Below are positions 43,136-51,751 of a stretch of DNA of 53,541 bases, piece by piece. Origin of the DNA: Oscillibacter sp. (GTDB lineage Bacteria; Bacillota; Clostridia; Oscillospirales; Oscillospiraceae); contig JAGBDS010000026.1 in NCBI GenBank assembly GCA_017937405.1, forward strand, positions 1 to 53,541. Direction: 5' to 3'. The notes under the pieces are model-generated. The model was not told the DNA's origin. It saw only the letters and a list, made by a program, of their open reading frames with translations, and did no database searches. Both the position numbers and the translations under genes were made by a program. Every line of letters begins with the position of its first letter. The first letter of the stretch is position 1.

Positions 43136-43957
43136 ATGCCCAACATCATTGAAGTATCCGATCTGGCCGCGCCGGAACTGGACGTATTCGCCCGGCTGAC
43201 GGAGGCACAACTCCGGAACCGCCTGGAGGCGGAGAAGGGCGTTTTCATTGCGGAGAGTCCCAAGGTCATCGGCCGGGCCCTGGACGCGGGCTATGAACCG
43301 GTATCCCTGCTGATGGAAAGAAAGCACATCGACGGCCAGGACATCATCGCCCGCTGTGGGGACATTCCCGTCTACACGGCGGACCGGGAGGTCCTGGCGG
43401 ACCTCACCGGCTACGCCCTGACCCGGGGCGTGCTGTGTGCCATGCGCCGTCCTTCCCTGCCCAGCGTGGAGGAACTGTGCGCCGGGGCCCGCCGGGTAGC
43501 GGTTCTGGAGGGCATCGTGGACTCCACCAACATCGGCGCCATCTTCCGCTCCGCCGCGGCGCTGCGCATGGACGCCGTGCTGGTCACGCCCACCTGCGGC
43601 GACCCGCTATACCGCCGGGCGGTGCGGGTCAGCATGGGCACAGTCTTTCAGGTGCCCTGGACCCGTATCGGAGACCAGCCCTCCGACTGGCCGGAGCCGG
43701 GTCTGGAACAACTCCAGGCGCTGGGCTTCAAAACCGCCGCCATGGCCCTGAGCGACGATTCCGTCAGCATTGAGGACCCCCGCCTGGCGGCGGAGGAACG
43801 TCTCGCCATCGTGCTGGGCACGGAGGGCGACGGCCTGGCGCAGCACACCATCGCCGGCTGCGACTACACAGTGCGCATCCCCATGTCCCACGGAGTGGAC
43901 TCCCTGAACGTGGCGGCGGCCAGCGCCGTGGCCTTCTGGGAGCTGCGTGCCCGGTAA
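43136..43957 (+). CDS. TrmH/SpoU-family RNA methyltransferase
   Basis: The 273-residue protein has an N-terminal substrate-binding part (EKGVFIAESPKVIGRAL) and a C-terminal SPOUT knot with the three motifs: GIVDSTNIGAIFRSAAA (motif 1), IVLGTEGDGL (motif 2) and IPMSHGVDSLNVAAASAVAFW (motif 3). It is expected to 2'-O-methylate a ribose in rRNA or tRNA; the exact base is unknown. GGAGG lies 6 bp before the ATG. It is followed by a terminator and may share a transcript with pdaA 63 bp upstream. Confidence 0.9.
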   Translation: MPNIIEVSDLAAPELDVFARLTEAQLRNRLEAEKGVFIAESPKVIGRALDAGYEPVSLLMERKHIDGQDIIARCGDIPVYTADREVLADLTGYALTRGVLCAMRRPSLPSVEELCAGARRVAVLEGIVDSTNIGAIFRSAAALRMDAVLVTPTCGDPLYRRAVRVSMGTVFQVPWTRIGDQPSDWPEPGLEQLQALGFKTAAMALSDDSVSIEDPRLAAEERLAIVLGTEGDGLAQHTIAGCDYTVRIPMSHGVDSLNVAAASAVAFWELRAR

Positions 43958-43962
43958 ATATG

Positions 43963-44973
43963 CTATGCAAAAAAGAGACGGCAGAATTGCCGTCTCTTTT
44001 TAGGGATGGTATTGTTCAGATACTGCAGTTCCCAGTTCTGCTGCTCCAGGTCCGTGACGCTCCGCTGCAGGTCCAGCTGCCGCTCCATGATCTCCGTGAT
44101 GTCCATGCAGTAGCTGAGGATGGCCAGGCGGTGGTCCCCACTCTCCACGACTCTGCCCTTGTCCAGTACCCAGAACAGGCCGCCGTCCTTCCGGGGCATC
44201 CGGTAGGTGGTGGTGTACTCCATGCCCACATGGTAATCGTCTCCCAAGTCACGGGAGACCCGCTCCAGGTCCTCATAGTAGATGGTGTTGGCCACCTAGC
44301 CCTGGATGGCCGGTTCAAATTCCTGATAGGAGCCATAGCCCATCATACGGTACAGCTCCCGGCTGGCGAAGTACAGCGGAAAGCCTTCCTCGCCGTAGCC
44401 GCCGATCATGCAGATGGGCTGGATCGCTCCCAGGCGGGAGATGACCTCTGTCTGGTTGCCCTCCGGCAGCTCCAGATAGCTGTCCATATCGTCCTCGCTG
44501 ATATGCAGGGCTCCCAGCAGGGCCTCCCGGGAGGTCTCAAGCTCCTGCGAACTCCGGGTCTGCTCCGTCGCATCCCGCAGGATACCGCAGTAAAGCGCCC
44601 CATCCTCCTCTTTTTTCAGAAGGAAGAATTCCACATCCAGCCAGATAAGGCACCCCTTGGGCAGGATATGCCGGAGGCGGCAGGGACCTGGGTGCATTTC
44701 GCAGTCCGCCAGAGCCCGACGCAGCAGCGGCCAGTCCTCCTCGCAGATATCCTCCATGATGCTCCGCTTTTCAAATTCTTCGGCAGAAAGCTCCTCCTGG
44801 CCCATGACGGCCCGGTAGGCGGCGCTGGCCTGCCGCCGGAAGCATTCGCCGTTCCGGCATTCAAAAACCGTATAGGCTCCCAGCATCCGGTCCAGGATCT
44901 CCGCCTGCAAAGCGCCTGTCTCCAGCAGGCCCCGCAGGAGATCTTATCCGTCTTGGATATGTTCTTGGTTCAT
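43963..44973 (-). pseudogene. Decayed PAS-domain signalling gene with two in-frame stop codons
   Basis: From ATG at 44973 the frame reads nine codons, meets TAA (44944-44946), reopens for about 215 codons encoding a PAS-like protein, meets TAG (44296-44298), and continues in the same frame through a recognisable PAS fold (MEYTTTYRMPRKDGGLFWVLDKGRVV, LSYCMDITEIMERQ) to a coiled-coil end that runs into the terminator. The protein on both sides of the TAG is continuous, and no frameshift is seen. The C-terminal output domain (GGDEF or kinase) expected for this family is missing. A gene caller would report two separate short proteins. Confidence 0.8.
43969..44001. terminator. Bidirectional terminator after the methyltransferase gene
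   Basis: AAAAAGAGACGGCA and TGCCGTCTCTTTTT form a perfect stem. The reading frame of the decayed PAS gene on the other strand runs into it. Confidence 0.85.
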
Positions 44974-45050
44974 ATCGGCAGGCTCCATTTTCTATTTCAG
45001 AATCAGGTGGTCCATGTGGCAGGCGAAGCCGCCCTTCGCCGGTCCTTCTT

Positions 45051-45428
45051 TTACTCCGGCTGCTCCGGCGTTTCCAAATATGTCCGGATGGCAGTGGTCG
45101 TTTCCGCGTAATCCCGTGTGACCTCCTCCAGCAGGGCAGCCGCGCCCTCCGGGACCACATCCGTCTCAGGCCGCAGGAGTTCCGTCAGCTTCTCTGTGGA
45201 AGCCAACAGCTTGCCGAAGCCCAAATTCTGGCAAACACCCTTCAGCGTGTGGGCGGCGCGGAAAGCCTCCTCCCGCCGTCCGTCCCGGATGCTGGCAGAC
45301 AGCTTCTCAAAGCTGTCATCCTGCAGGAACTTCGTGATGAACCGCTTGACAAGAGAAAAATTGAGGAGCCGTTTCACCACGTCATCATAGTTGCCGCCCA
45401 GGGCCTGATAGCATTCTTGAATCGTCAT
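45051..45428 (-). CDS. HPt-domain phosphotransfer protein
   Basis: The 125-residue all-helical protein contains RAAHTLKGVCQNLGFGKL, the HPt motif with the phospho-accepting His. HPt proteins move phosphate between receiver domains of hybrid kinases and response regulators. It lies 44 bp after the HD-GYP response regulator gene and follows the same strand, so it may link the large hybrid kinase (24200-28483) to that regulator. The start at 45428 is the family N terminus (TIQECYQALGGNYDDVVKRL). Confidence 0.88.
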   Translation of the reverse strand: MTIQECYQALGGNYDDVVKRLLNFSLVKRFITKFLQDDSFEKLSASIRDGRREEAFRAAHTLKGVCQNLGFGKLLASTEKLTELLRPETDVVPEGAAALLEEVTRDYAETTTAIRTYLETPEQPE

Positions 45429-45472
45429 TTTTTCCAACCTTTCTTCCTGAAGGACTCCAAACGTTACGGCGT

Positions 45473-46999
45473 TCAGCCGTCCGTCCGGCCCGTATTTTCC
45501 AGTTTTTTGACTGAGCCCACAGCGCCCAGGTATTTGGGCACATCCTCGTCCGACCATATCACATGGCAAACGCACCGGCAGGCAGCATCCCTGCCGTCGA
45601 TACAAAGCCGGCCGTCCAGCGTAAAGTCCGGTGCCTCCGGCGTCGTCGCCCGCTGCTTCCATATCCAATCCGTCATAAAGCGCCCCAGCGTTTCCCGCAG
45701 TGCTTCGTTGTAGAGCGGGTCGGGCGTAACTTCCTTCACACCTAACCGCGAAGCGCTCTCGGGGGGCAGTACCAGCGCCGGAGGCTCTCGTTTGAATACA
45801 AAGGTATGCCCGCCGGCAGTCTTTTCAAAATAATCCGCCCGGGCTTTTTCAAACTGCAGCTGGCGCATCAGCTGCGTGGAGGTCTCCAGCACTTCATGCT
45901 GGGAGAAGCCCTCCGTAAGCTGCATGAGTTCCCGCCTCTCCTTCAGCTCCGCCGGGTCCTCTTTCAGTGTCCTGGGAAGCTGGTCGCCAAGCTCCAGCAG
46001 GCACTCCAGCAGCAGCGGGTTGAAGGTCCCGCACTGGCCGTCCAGGATCATTTCCAGTGCCCGCTCATGGGAAAATGCTTTTTTATAGCACCGCGCACTG
46101 GTCAGGGCATCATACACATCCGCCAAGGATACCACCTGGGCGGAAATGGGAATGGCGTCTCCCACCAGCCCGTCGGGATAGCCCTTTCCGTCATACCGCT
46201 CATGGTGCCAGCGGCAGATATCCCGGGCCGTGCTGATGACGGGGTCGTTTCGGTAGTCGGAAAGCCGTTCCAGCATCCCGGCGCCCTCCGCCGAGTGGGT
46301 CTTGATGACCTCAAACTCCTCCGGCGTCAGCCGTCCGGGCTTGTTCAGGATCGCATCCGGTACGGTGATCTTTCCGATGTCGTGAAGGGAAGAAGCCGTG
46401 CTGATAAGCTGCACATCGGAAGGCTTCAGGCCGTACCGGCCCGTCTTTTTCATCAGCTGCCTGAGCAGCATTTCCGTGATCAGGTTGATATGAAGCACAT
46501 GGAGCCCGCTCTCCTGGTTCCGGAACTCCACGACCTGGCTGAGTAGCGCTACCATCCGGTCATACCCCCGGGTACGCTCAAAGATCTCATTTGCCACGAT
46601 AGCAGCCAGCTTTTTCTGTTTTTCATACAGGGCAATGGTATTCTGCACCCGGCGCTGGACCACATAGGCCTCAAAGGGACGGCCAATATAGTCCGCTGCC
46701 CCCATGTCATAGGCCCGGTTGATAAAGTCCGGGGAGCTTTCGGCGGAAATAACGATGACCGGCACGTCATCGATCCAGCGCCGCTGTTTCATATGGCTCA
46801 GAACGCCGTAGCCGTCGCAGCCGGGCATCACGATATCCAGCAGGATCAGGGAGATGTCGTGTACCTGCCTTTCCAGGATATCGATGGCCTGGAATCCGTC
46901 CTCCGCCTCCAGGAGCTCATAGCCATCCTCCAGCATACCGGCAAGGATGGCGCGATTCATGGAAGAGTCGTCCACCAGTAAGATCTTGTGCTTATTCAT
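45473..46999 (-). CDS. Response regulator with HD-GYP domain (probable c-di-GMP phosphodiesterase)
   Basis: The 508-residue protein starts with a receiver domain (KILLVDDSSMNRAIL, phospho-Asp in LLDIVMPGCDG at about residue 54), followed by an HD-GYP domain (SLHDIGKITVPD; HHERYDGKGYPDGL, the GYP motif; LADVYDALTS) at about 150-340. HD-GYP proteins hydrolyse cyclic di-GMP. The rest (about 380-508) is PAS-like, ending in a sensor-type stretch. It overlaps the diguanylate cyclase gene by 8 bp, so synthesis and breakdown enzymes are made together. Confidence 0.92.
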   Translation of the reverse strand: MNKHKILLVDDSSMNRAILAGMLEDGYELLEAEDGFQAIDILERQVHDISLILLDIVMPGCDGYGVLSHMKQRRWIDDVPVIVISAESSPDFINRAYDMGAADYIGRPFEAYVVQRRVQNTIALYEKQKKLAAIVANEIFERTRGYDRMVALLSQVVEFRNQESGLHVLHINLITEMLLRQLMKKTGRYGLKPSDVQLISTASSLHDIGKITVPDAILNKPGRLTPEEFEVIKTHSAEGAGMLERLSDYRNDPVISTARDICRWHHERYDGKGYPDGLVGDAIPISAQVVSLADVYDALTSARCYKKAFSHERALEMILDGQCGTFNPLLLECLLELGDQLPRTLKEDPAELKERRELMQLTEGFSQHEVLETSTQLMRQLQFEKARADYFEKTAGGHTFVFKREPPALVLPPESASRLGVKEVTPDPLYNEALRETLGRFMTDWIWKQRATTPEAPDFTLDGRLCIDGRDAACRCVCHVIWSDEDVPKYLGAVGSVKKLENTGRTDG

Positions 47000-48377
47000 G
47001 ACCGTTCTTCCTTTCGGCTCCGTAAACACTGTATCCGCAGCGGCCATGCTCTTTCACATAATACAGCGCCTCGTCCGCCTGGCTGAACATGTCCTCCCGG
47101 AAGCCCTCCTTGGAGAACGCGATGCCAGCACTCAGGGAAACCGGAGGCAGTCCGTCCTCCGGTTTCTGGAGGAATGCGTTCATGGAGGCAATTTTTCTCT
47201 CCAGAACGGCGAGATTCCCGCGCTCCATTTCCGGCATGACGACGGCAAATTCATCGCCGCCCAGGCGGATGATATAGTCCGAGGAGCGGAAGGTACGGGT
47301 CAGCAGAGCCGCAACCTTCTTCAGGGTACGGTCTCCCGCCTCATGGCCGTGCTTGTCATTGACCTGCTTGAATCGGTCCACATCCAGCAGCACCAGCGCC
47401 ACAGGGATGGCGCTGTCCCGCATGACGAGCTTGATATCATCATAGGCGCTGCGGTTCATAAGGCCTGTCAGCGGATCGTGCTCCGCCTTCTGTTCCAGCA
47501 TGGCCTGGTTGGCCGCGTTCAGCTCGTAAATGTCATTGTAGGTAACGGCCAGATATCTGAATTCATAAGAACCGGTGATCTCCAGAAGCTCGTTGTCCTT
47601 GATGCGCTTGATGTGGATGGTCAGCGGCCGGATGATCAGAATGCTGATAGCCGTGAAGGTGATGACATTCATAATGAACAGCAGAGTGACCAGGACCCGC
47701 TGCCGGGAGAGGGACGCGCTCAGGACGTCTTCGCAATTCTTCTGCCGCTCTGCCATAGTCTCCAGAACACCGGTGGTAAAATGGTCCAGGTGGCTGCGGA
47801 TCAGCGCCTTGGCGTCCTGATAGCCGGAGTCGAACACCAGCTCTCTGGCCTTTTCCACCATCTCCTCCGGCAGAAGACTGGCATCCTCCACCTTCAGCTG
47901 CATTTCCCGCACCTCCTGCGGGAGCTTGTCCGGGCTGTATCCGTTGGCCAGGGAGACCAGCTTCATGGCGTAGATCTCCCGGTTCATCAGATCATTCGAG
48001 CTCTGCAGGGCGGATTCCAGCGATTTTCTCACGGTGTCGGTGGTCTCGTGCCGCTCCAGTTCCTCCAGGGCGTTCTCCCGGCGGCGGGTCACATGGACCT
48101 CCTCAAAATACCTATCCATATAGGTGATGTCCATATTCTGGACATATAGCCGTACTTGTTCCGTCAGATAGTCGGACGCCTGGCTCAGAGACGTCGCGTC
48201 CTTCTCACAGACAATGTATTCGTCTGTACTGGTGACCAGCTGGTGGTACTGCGACGGCATGACGACGCTGTTATAGATCAAAAATATGAAAATAACACTG
48301 GACAAAAGCATCATACATGTGTTGAAGGTGCGTATTTTCACACCCTTCAGCGGCTGAGTCTCATATTTCTCCTCCAT
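46992..48377 (-). CDS. Membrane diguanylate cyclase (GGDEF)
   Basis: The 461-residue protein has two membrane helices (about 21-41 and 226-250) around a helical outside sensor region, a short linker, and a C-terminal GGDEF domain with DPLTGLMNRSAYDD, LLDVDRFKQVND and RLGGDEFAVV. The active-site motif is intact, and RSSD five residues before it is the inhibitory I-site, so product feedback is expected. AAAGGAG precedes the ATG. First gene of the signalling operon. Confidence 0.93.
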   Translation of the reverse strand: MEEKYETQPLKGVKIRTFNTCMMLLSSVIFIFLIYNSVVMPSQYHQLVTSTDEYIVCEKDATSLSQASDYLTEQVRLYVQNMDITYMDRYFEEVHVTRRRENALEELERHETTDTVRKSLESALQSSNDLMNREIYAMKLVSLANGYSPDKLPQEVREMQLKVEDASLLPEEMVEKARELVFDSGYQDAKALIRSHLDHFTTGVLETMAERQKNCEDVLSASLSRQRVLVTLLFIMNVITFTAISILIIRPLTIHIKRIKDNELLEITGSYEFRYLAVTYNDIYELNAANQAMLEQKAEHDPLTGLMNRSAYDDIKLVMRDSAIPVALVLLDVDRFKQVNDKHGHEAGDRTLKKVAALLTRTFRSSDYIIRLGGDEFAVVMPEMERGNLAVLERKIASMNAFLQKPEDGLPPVSLSAGIAFSKEGFREDMFSQADEALYYVKEHGRCGYSVYGAERKNGHE

Positions 48378-48777
48378 GCGGTTTCTCCTTTCATGTTTGC
48401 CCGATTCGTCACCCCATCAAGATATAGGGAATATGGCGGTGAAACGGAAAAACAAGGTTCCCCGCTCCTGCCGAATCTTCATTTCACAAAAGTTTACACT
48501 GGCTGGCCCGCTCCCCTTCCCCCGTTCCGGCATATTCCTTCGGAGTACGAGGGCGCGTGTTCTTGTTACCAAGATTTGTGGCAATTTCCCCACATTAGCG
48601 GCAAAGTGATCTCTTTTGTGAAATAGTTTACAATACAAGTACATATTACCTCTTTTTTGTCCTTTGTTCAATAGAAACCCAATATTTGTCATAATTGATT
48701 CATTTGTCATTTTATATGACATTTGTTGTTGTATTTCATAGTTTTCCCATGTATAATACGATCAAGGAGGGGTGGAT
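48378..48777. promoter_or_regulatory. 400-bp divergent control region with several symmetrical sites
   Basis: This AT-rich gap separates the cyclase operon (-) from the HTH regulator (+). It contains TTTCACAAAAG (48482-48492) and its exact complement CTTTTGTGAAA (48613-48623). The second is part of an 18-bp near-palindrome TTGTGAA-n4-TTTACAA (48616-48633). A further palindrome TGTCAT-n5-ATGACA (48705-48721) and a TTTGTCAT copy (48685-48692) lie close to the + strand promoter. These look like operators for one or two regulators. Confidence 0.55.
48729..48757 (+). promoter_or_regulatory. Promoter of the large HTH regulator
   Basis: TTGTAT (48729-48734) and TATAAT (48752-48757) are exactly 17 bp apart; the ribosome site AAGGAGG follows at 48764-48770. 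Confidence 0.8.
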
Positions 48778-50283
48778 ATGCAGTTTTTCGACAAATTGAA
48801 CTTCCTGATGAATATTACGCAGGCCTCCAACAAAGAGCTGGCCGCGGCGCTCTCCGTGGACCGCTCCCTCATAAGTCTGATGCGCAGCGGAAAGCGCGGT
48901 CTTTCTCATAAGGGCGAAAACTCCAAAAGGATGGCGCACTTTTTCGCCCAGCGCGTCACAGCCCAGTATCAGCGCCATGCCTTGTCGGAGATGCTGGGCA
49001 AGACCGCGCTCCGTTCTCCCATGCCCATCGAGGTCCTGGCAGACTATCTGGAAAAATGGCTGCTGGGGGAACCAGGCATGGTCAGAGGGCTGATCGAGGG
49101 CATTGAGTCCATTCCTGTGCAGGCCGAACCTTCCCCAAGCTCCGCCCCCACTCCCGTTCTGGACAATAAAACAACCTTCTTTTACGGAGAGGAGGGGCGT
49201 CAGGAGGTCATGCGCCGGATGATGCAGATCCTCCGGGAAGCAGAGCTTCCCAGCTCTGTCCTGGTGGTCTCAGATGACAATCTGGAATGGCTGCTCTCCA
49301 ACTACATGCTGACCAAGCAGCTGCAGGCAGACCTGCTGGAGCTGATGAACAGGGGCATCACCTTCCACCAGATCATGCCCGCCATGAACTTCATCAACCG
49401 CTATACGGAGGCCATGCAGTTCTGGCTGCCCATGTATGCCACCGGCCAGATGAAGGTATATTACTATCCCCGGCTGCGGGACAACCTCTACCGCCGTTCC
49501 ACCATCATCGTTCCGGGTCTCTGCGTCCGCACCTCTACTGCCATTGGTCTGGGCAGCAGCAGCGACATCACCATGTTCTCCACAGACCCGGAGCTGGTGA
49601 AGGCCTTTACCGTTCAGTTCCAGGAGCACATTGCCCTGTGCAGGCCGGCGCTGTTCATCCACAGGGATCCGGCGGAGTCCATTCCCTGCTTCCTGGAGAT
49701 GTTCTCCGCCCACTGCGGAGAGACTATCCAAATGGTAAACTCCCTGTCCATCAACACCATCCCCCGGGAGCTTTTTGAGCGGTGTATCCGGGACGTGGAG
49801 GACCCAAACTGGAAGATGACCTATCAGATGTATCTGGATGAACTCCCGCGGTTTGAGGCGCGGCTGCAGCAAGGCCCCTTCATTGATATGTCCACCCTGG
49901 CCACCGCCGAAGAGGTCCGGGCTGGGACTGTCTATATAGCCTCCCCCCACAAAGCGGGATCCAGTCATCTGGCCTATACGCCGGAAACTTACATTCTCCA
50001 CCTCCAAAACATTCTGCGTTTGCTGGACCAGTACGAAAACTATCACTTTCTCCCTTACCAGGAAGAAAAGCAGGACTATAACCTGATCGTGAACGAAGGC
50101 GGCATCGCACTGCTCATTCACACCTCGGACCCCATCCTAGTACTGGACATCCGCCGGCCCGAGATGGTGCTGGCCTGCCGGGAGCACCTGCTCCGCAAAG
50201 CCGAGAAGATCGGATACGAAGGCATCCAGCGGACAAAGGTTCGCATGGAGCTGAAGGCTCTGATCCGGGAGCTTCAGGAGTGA
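48778..50283 (+). CDS. Large HTH (XRE-like) regulator with an unrecognised effector domain
   Basis: The 501-residue protein has a helix-turn-helix at about residues 1-50 (LMNITQASNKELAAALSVDRSLISLMRSGKRG). The remaining 400 or so residues match no family I recognise; they contain segments such as TFHQIMPAMNFINRYTEAMQ and VYYYPRLRDNLYRRSTIIV. No membrane helix or kinase motif is seen. The protein is transcribed divergently from the c-di-GMP operon, with symmetrical sites between them, so it may control that operon and itself. The start at 48778 is set by AAGGAGG 7 bp upstream; the GTG at 48772 is too close. Confidence 0.75.
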   Translation: MQFFDKLNFLMNITQASNKELAAALSVDRSLISLMRSGKRGLSHKGENSKRMAHFFAQRVTAQYQRHALSEMLGKTALRSPMPIEVLADYLEKWLLGEPGMVRGLIEGIESIPVQAEPSPSSAPTPVLDNKTTFFYGEEGRQEVMRRMMQILREAELPSSVLVVSDDNLEWLLSNYMLTKQLQADLLELMNRGITFHQIMPAMNFINRYTEAMQFWLPMYATGQMKVYYYPRLRDNLYRRSTIIVPGLCVRTSTAIGLGSSSDITMFSTDPELVKAFTVQFQEHIALCRPALFIHRDPAESIPCFLEMFSAHCGETIQMVNSLSINTIPRELFERCIRDVEDPNWKMTYQMYLDELPRFEARLQQGPFIDMSTLATAEEVRAGTVYIASPHKAGSSHLAYTPETYILHLQNILRLLDQYENYHFLPYQEEKQDYNLIVNEGGIALLIHTSDPILVLDIRRPEMVLACREHLLRKAEKIGYEGIQRTKVRMELKALIRELQE

Positions 50284-50314
50284 CCTCCTTCCTTTGACGG
50301 CCCGCGTGTCTATG

Positions 50315-50343
50315 TTGCGCCGCCTGACCGTATATGTTACAAT
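50315..50343 (+). promoter_or_regulatory. Promoter of the glycosyltransferase-MarR gene
   Basis: TTGCGC (50315-50320) and TACAAT (50338-50343) are 17 bp apart, giving a short leader of about 27 nt. Confidence 0.7.
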
Positions 50344-50376
50344 GAGCCCACGATCACCCCGCAAAGGAGTATACGT

Positions 50377-51696
50377 ATGGAACCCACTGTCAGTATCATC
50401 GTTCCGGTCTACAACGCCGAGAACACCATCAGCCGCTGTATCGAAAGCATCTTGAATCAGGAGTATTCCGACTTTGAGCTCCTGCTGGTCAACGACGGCA
50501 GCGCCGACAGCTCCGGCGCCATCTGTGATGAATATGCCGCCCGGGACGCCCGTGTCCGGGTCATCCACAAGGAGAACACCGGCGTCTCCGACACCCGGAA
50601 CACCGCCCTGAGTCAGGCGAGAGGCACCTACCTTCAGTTTTTGGACAGCGACGACTGGATCACCCCCGACGCCACCAGCTCCCTGGTGCGGGCGGCGGAG
50701 AGCGGTCAATGCGACCTGGTGGTCTCCGATTTCTACCGGGTGGTGGGCGAGCGGGTCTCCCAGAAGGGGGATATCGACGATGACAGCGTGATGACCCGGG
50801 AGGAATACGCCGCCCACATGATGGAAAATCCAGCCGATTTTTACTACGGCGTATTGTGGAACAAGCTCTACCGCCGCTCCATTGTAGAGGCACACCACCT
50901 GCGGATGGACCCGGAGATCAGTTGGTGTGAGGATTTCATGTTCAATCTGGAGTACATCCGCTATGCCGAAACCTTCCGGGCCCTTCAGGTGCCCATTTAC
51001 TATTATGTAAAAACGAAGGGCTCCCTGGCAAATCAAAGCCTCACCATCAGCAAGACCGTGAAAATGAAGCTGACGGTGTTTGAATACTACCAGCGGTTTT
51101 TCAAAAGCGTTCTGGACGACGAGGAATACGAAAAGAGCCGTCTGAAGGTCTACCGCTTCCTGCTGGACGCCGCCGGGGACGGCTCCGTGCCGCCGCCCAT
51201 GCTTCCTAATTCCCGGAAGCTGGGGAATGAGCGGATGCAGGTCTCTCCCGACGCGCTGAGCGGCGAAGGCGTGCTGTACGACGCCTTCCGGGAGCGGAAG
51301 CTGCTGGAGCGGTATGTGGAGACCGCCGCCCTGAAAAACGACCTGTCTCTCCGGGAAGCCAAGCTGCTTCTGGCCCTCCGGGACCTGGCATTCCAACCGA
51401 CCCGCCGAGAGCTGGCCGATTTTGTCAATATGTCCCGGGGCACTTTATCCCTGTCCCTCCAGAAGCTGGCGAGCCGGGGCCTGGTGAAGCTCACCGAGGT
51501 CCGCCGGAACACGGAGCGGTTTAAGCGCCTGGACATCGCATTCTCTGAAGGGGCTCAGCCCATCCTGGCAGACCTGGAAACGGCCCGGCAGGACTATGAG
51601 ACCTCCCGCCTGGCCTCCCTCACTCCGGAGGAACTGGAGCAGCACGACCTGCTGGCCGCGAAAATACAAGCGCATATCCGGGATGTGCTGCAATAA
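50377..51696 (+). CDS. Family 2 glycosyltransferase fused to a MarR-type DNA-binding domain
   Basis: The 439-residue protein begins as a family 2 glycosyltransferase: VSIIVPVYNAENTISRCIES, LLVNDGSADSSG, the DSDD metal motif at residues 90-93, and an ED pair in CEDFMFNLEY (about 187). The enzyme part runs to about residue 270. After a linker, residues 310-439 read as a MarR winged helix: LSLREAKLLLALRDL, the recognition helix region RRELADFVNMSRGTLSLSLQ, a wing with RRNTERFKRLDI, and the closing LASLTPEELEQ helix. Both parts are in one uninterrupted frame. I know of no established function for this fusion. It is a monocistronic gene with its own promoter and terminator. Confidence 0.85.
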   Translation: MEPTVSIIVPVYNAENTISRCIESILNQEYSDFELLLVNDGSADSSGAICDEYAARDARVRVIHKENTGVSDTRNTALSQARGTYLQFLDSDDWITPDATSSLVRAAESGQCDLVVSDFYRVVGERVSQKGDIDDDSVMTREEYAAHMMENPADFYYGVLWNKLYRRSIVEAHHLRMDPEISWCEDFMFNLEYIRYAETFRALQVPIYYYVKTKGSLANQSLTISKTVKMKLTVFEYYQRFFKSVLDDEEYEKSRLKVYRFLLDAAGDGSVPPPMLPNSRKLGNERMQVSPDALSGEGVLYDAFRERKLLERYVETAALKNDLSLREAKLLLALRDLAFQPTRRELADFVNMSRGTLSLSLQKLASRGLVKLTEVRRNTERFKRLDIAFSEGAQPILADLETARQDYETSRLASLTPEELEQHDLLAAKIQAHIRDVLQ

Positions 51697-51708
51697 AAAG
51701 CATAAAAT

Positions 51709-51751
51709 GAGCCCCAGGCGAAGCAATACTTTCGCCTGGGGACTTATTTTT
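51709..51751. terminator. Terminator after the glycosyltransferase-MarR gene
   Basis: GCCCCAGGCGAA and TTCGCCTGGGGAC form a stem (51711-51742), followed by TTATTTTT; it also faces the end of the converging PrsW gene. Confidence 0.8.

Noticed and set aside
44296-44298. TAG as a recoded or programmed stop
   Set aside because: A second, TAA stop occurs near the start of the same gene, and the 3' end is lost; decay is the simpler reading.
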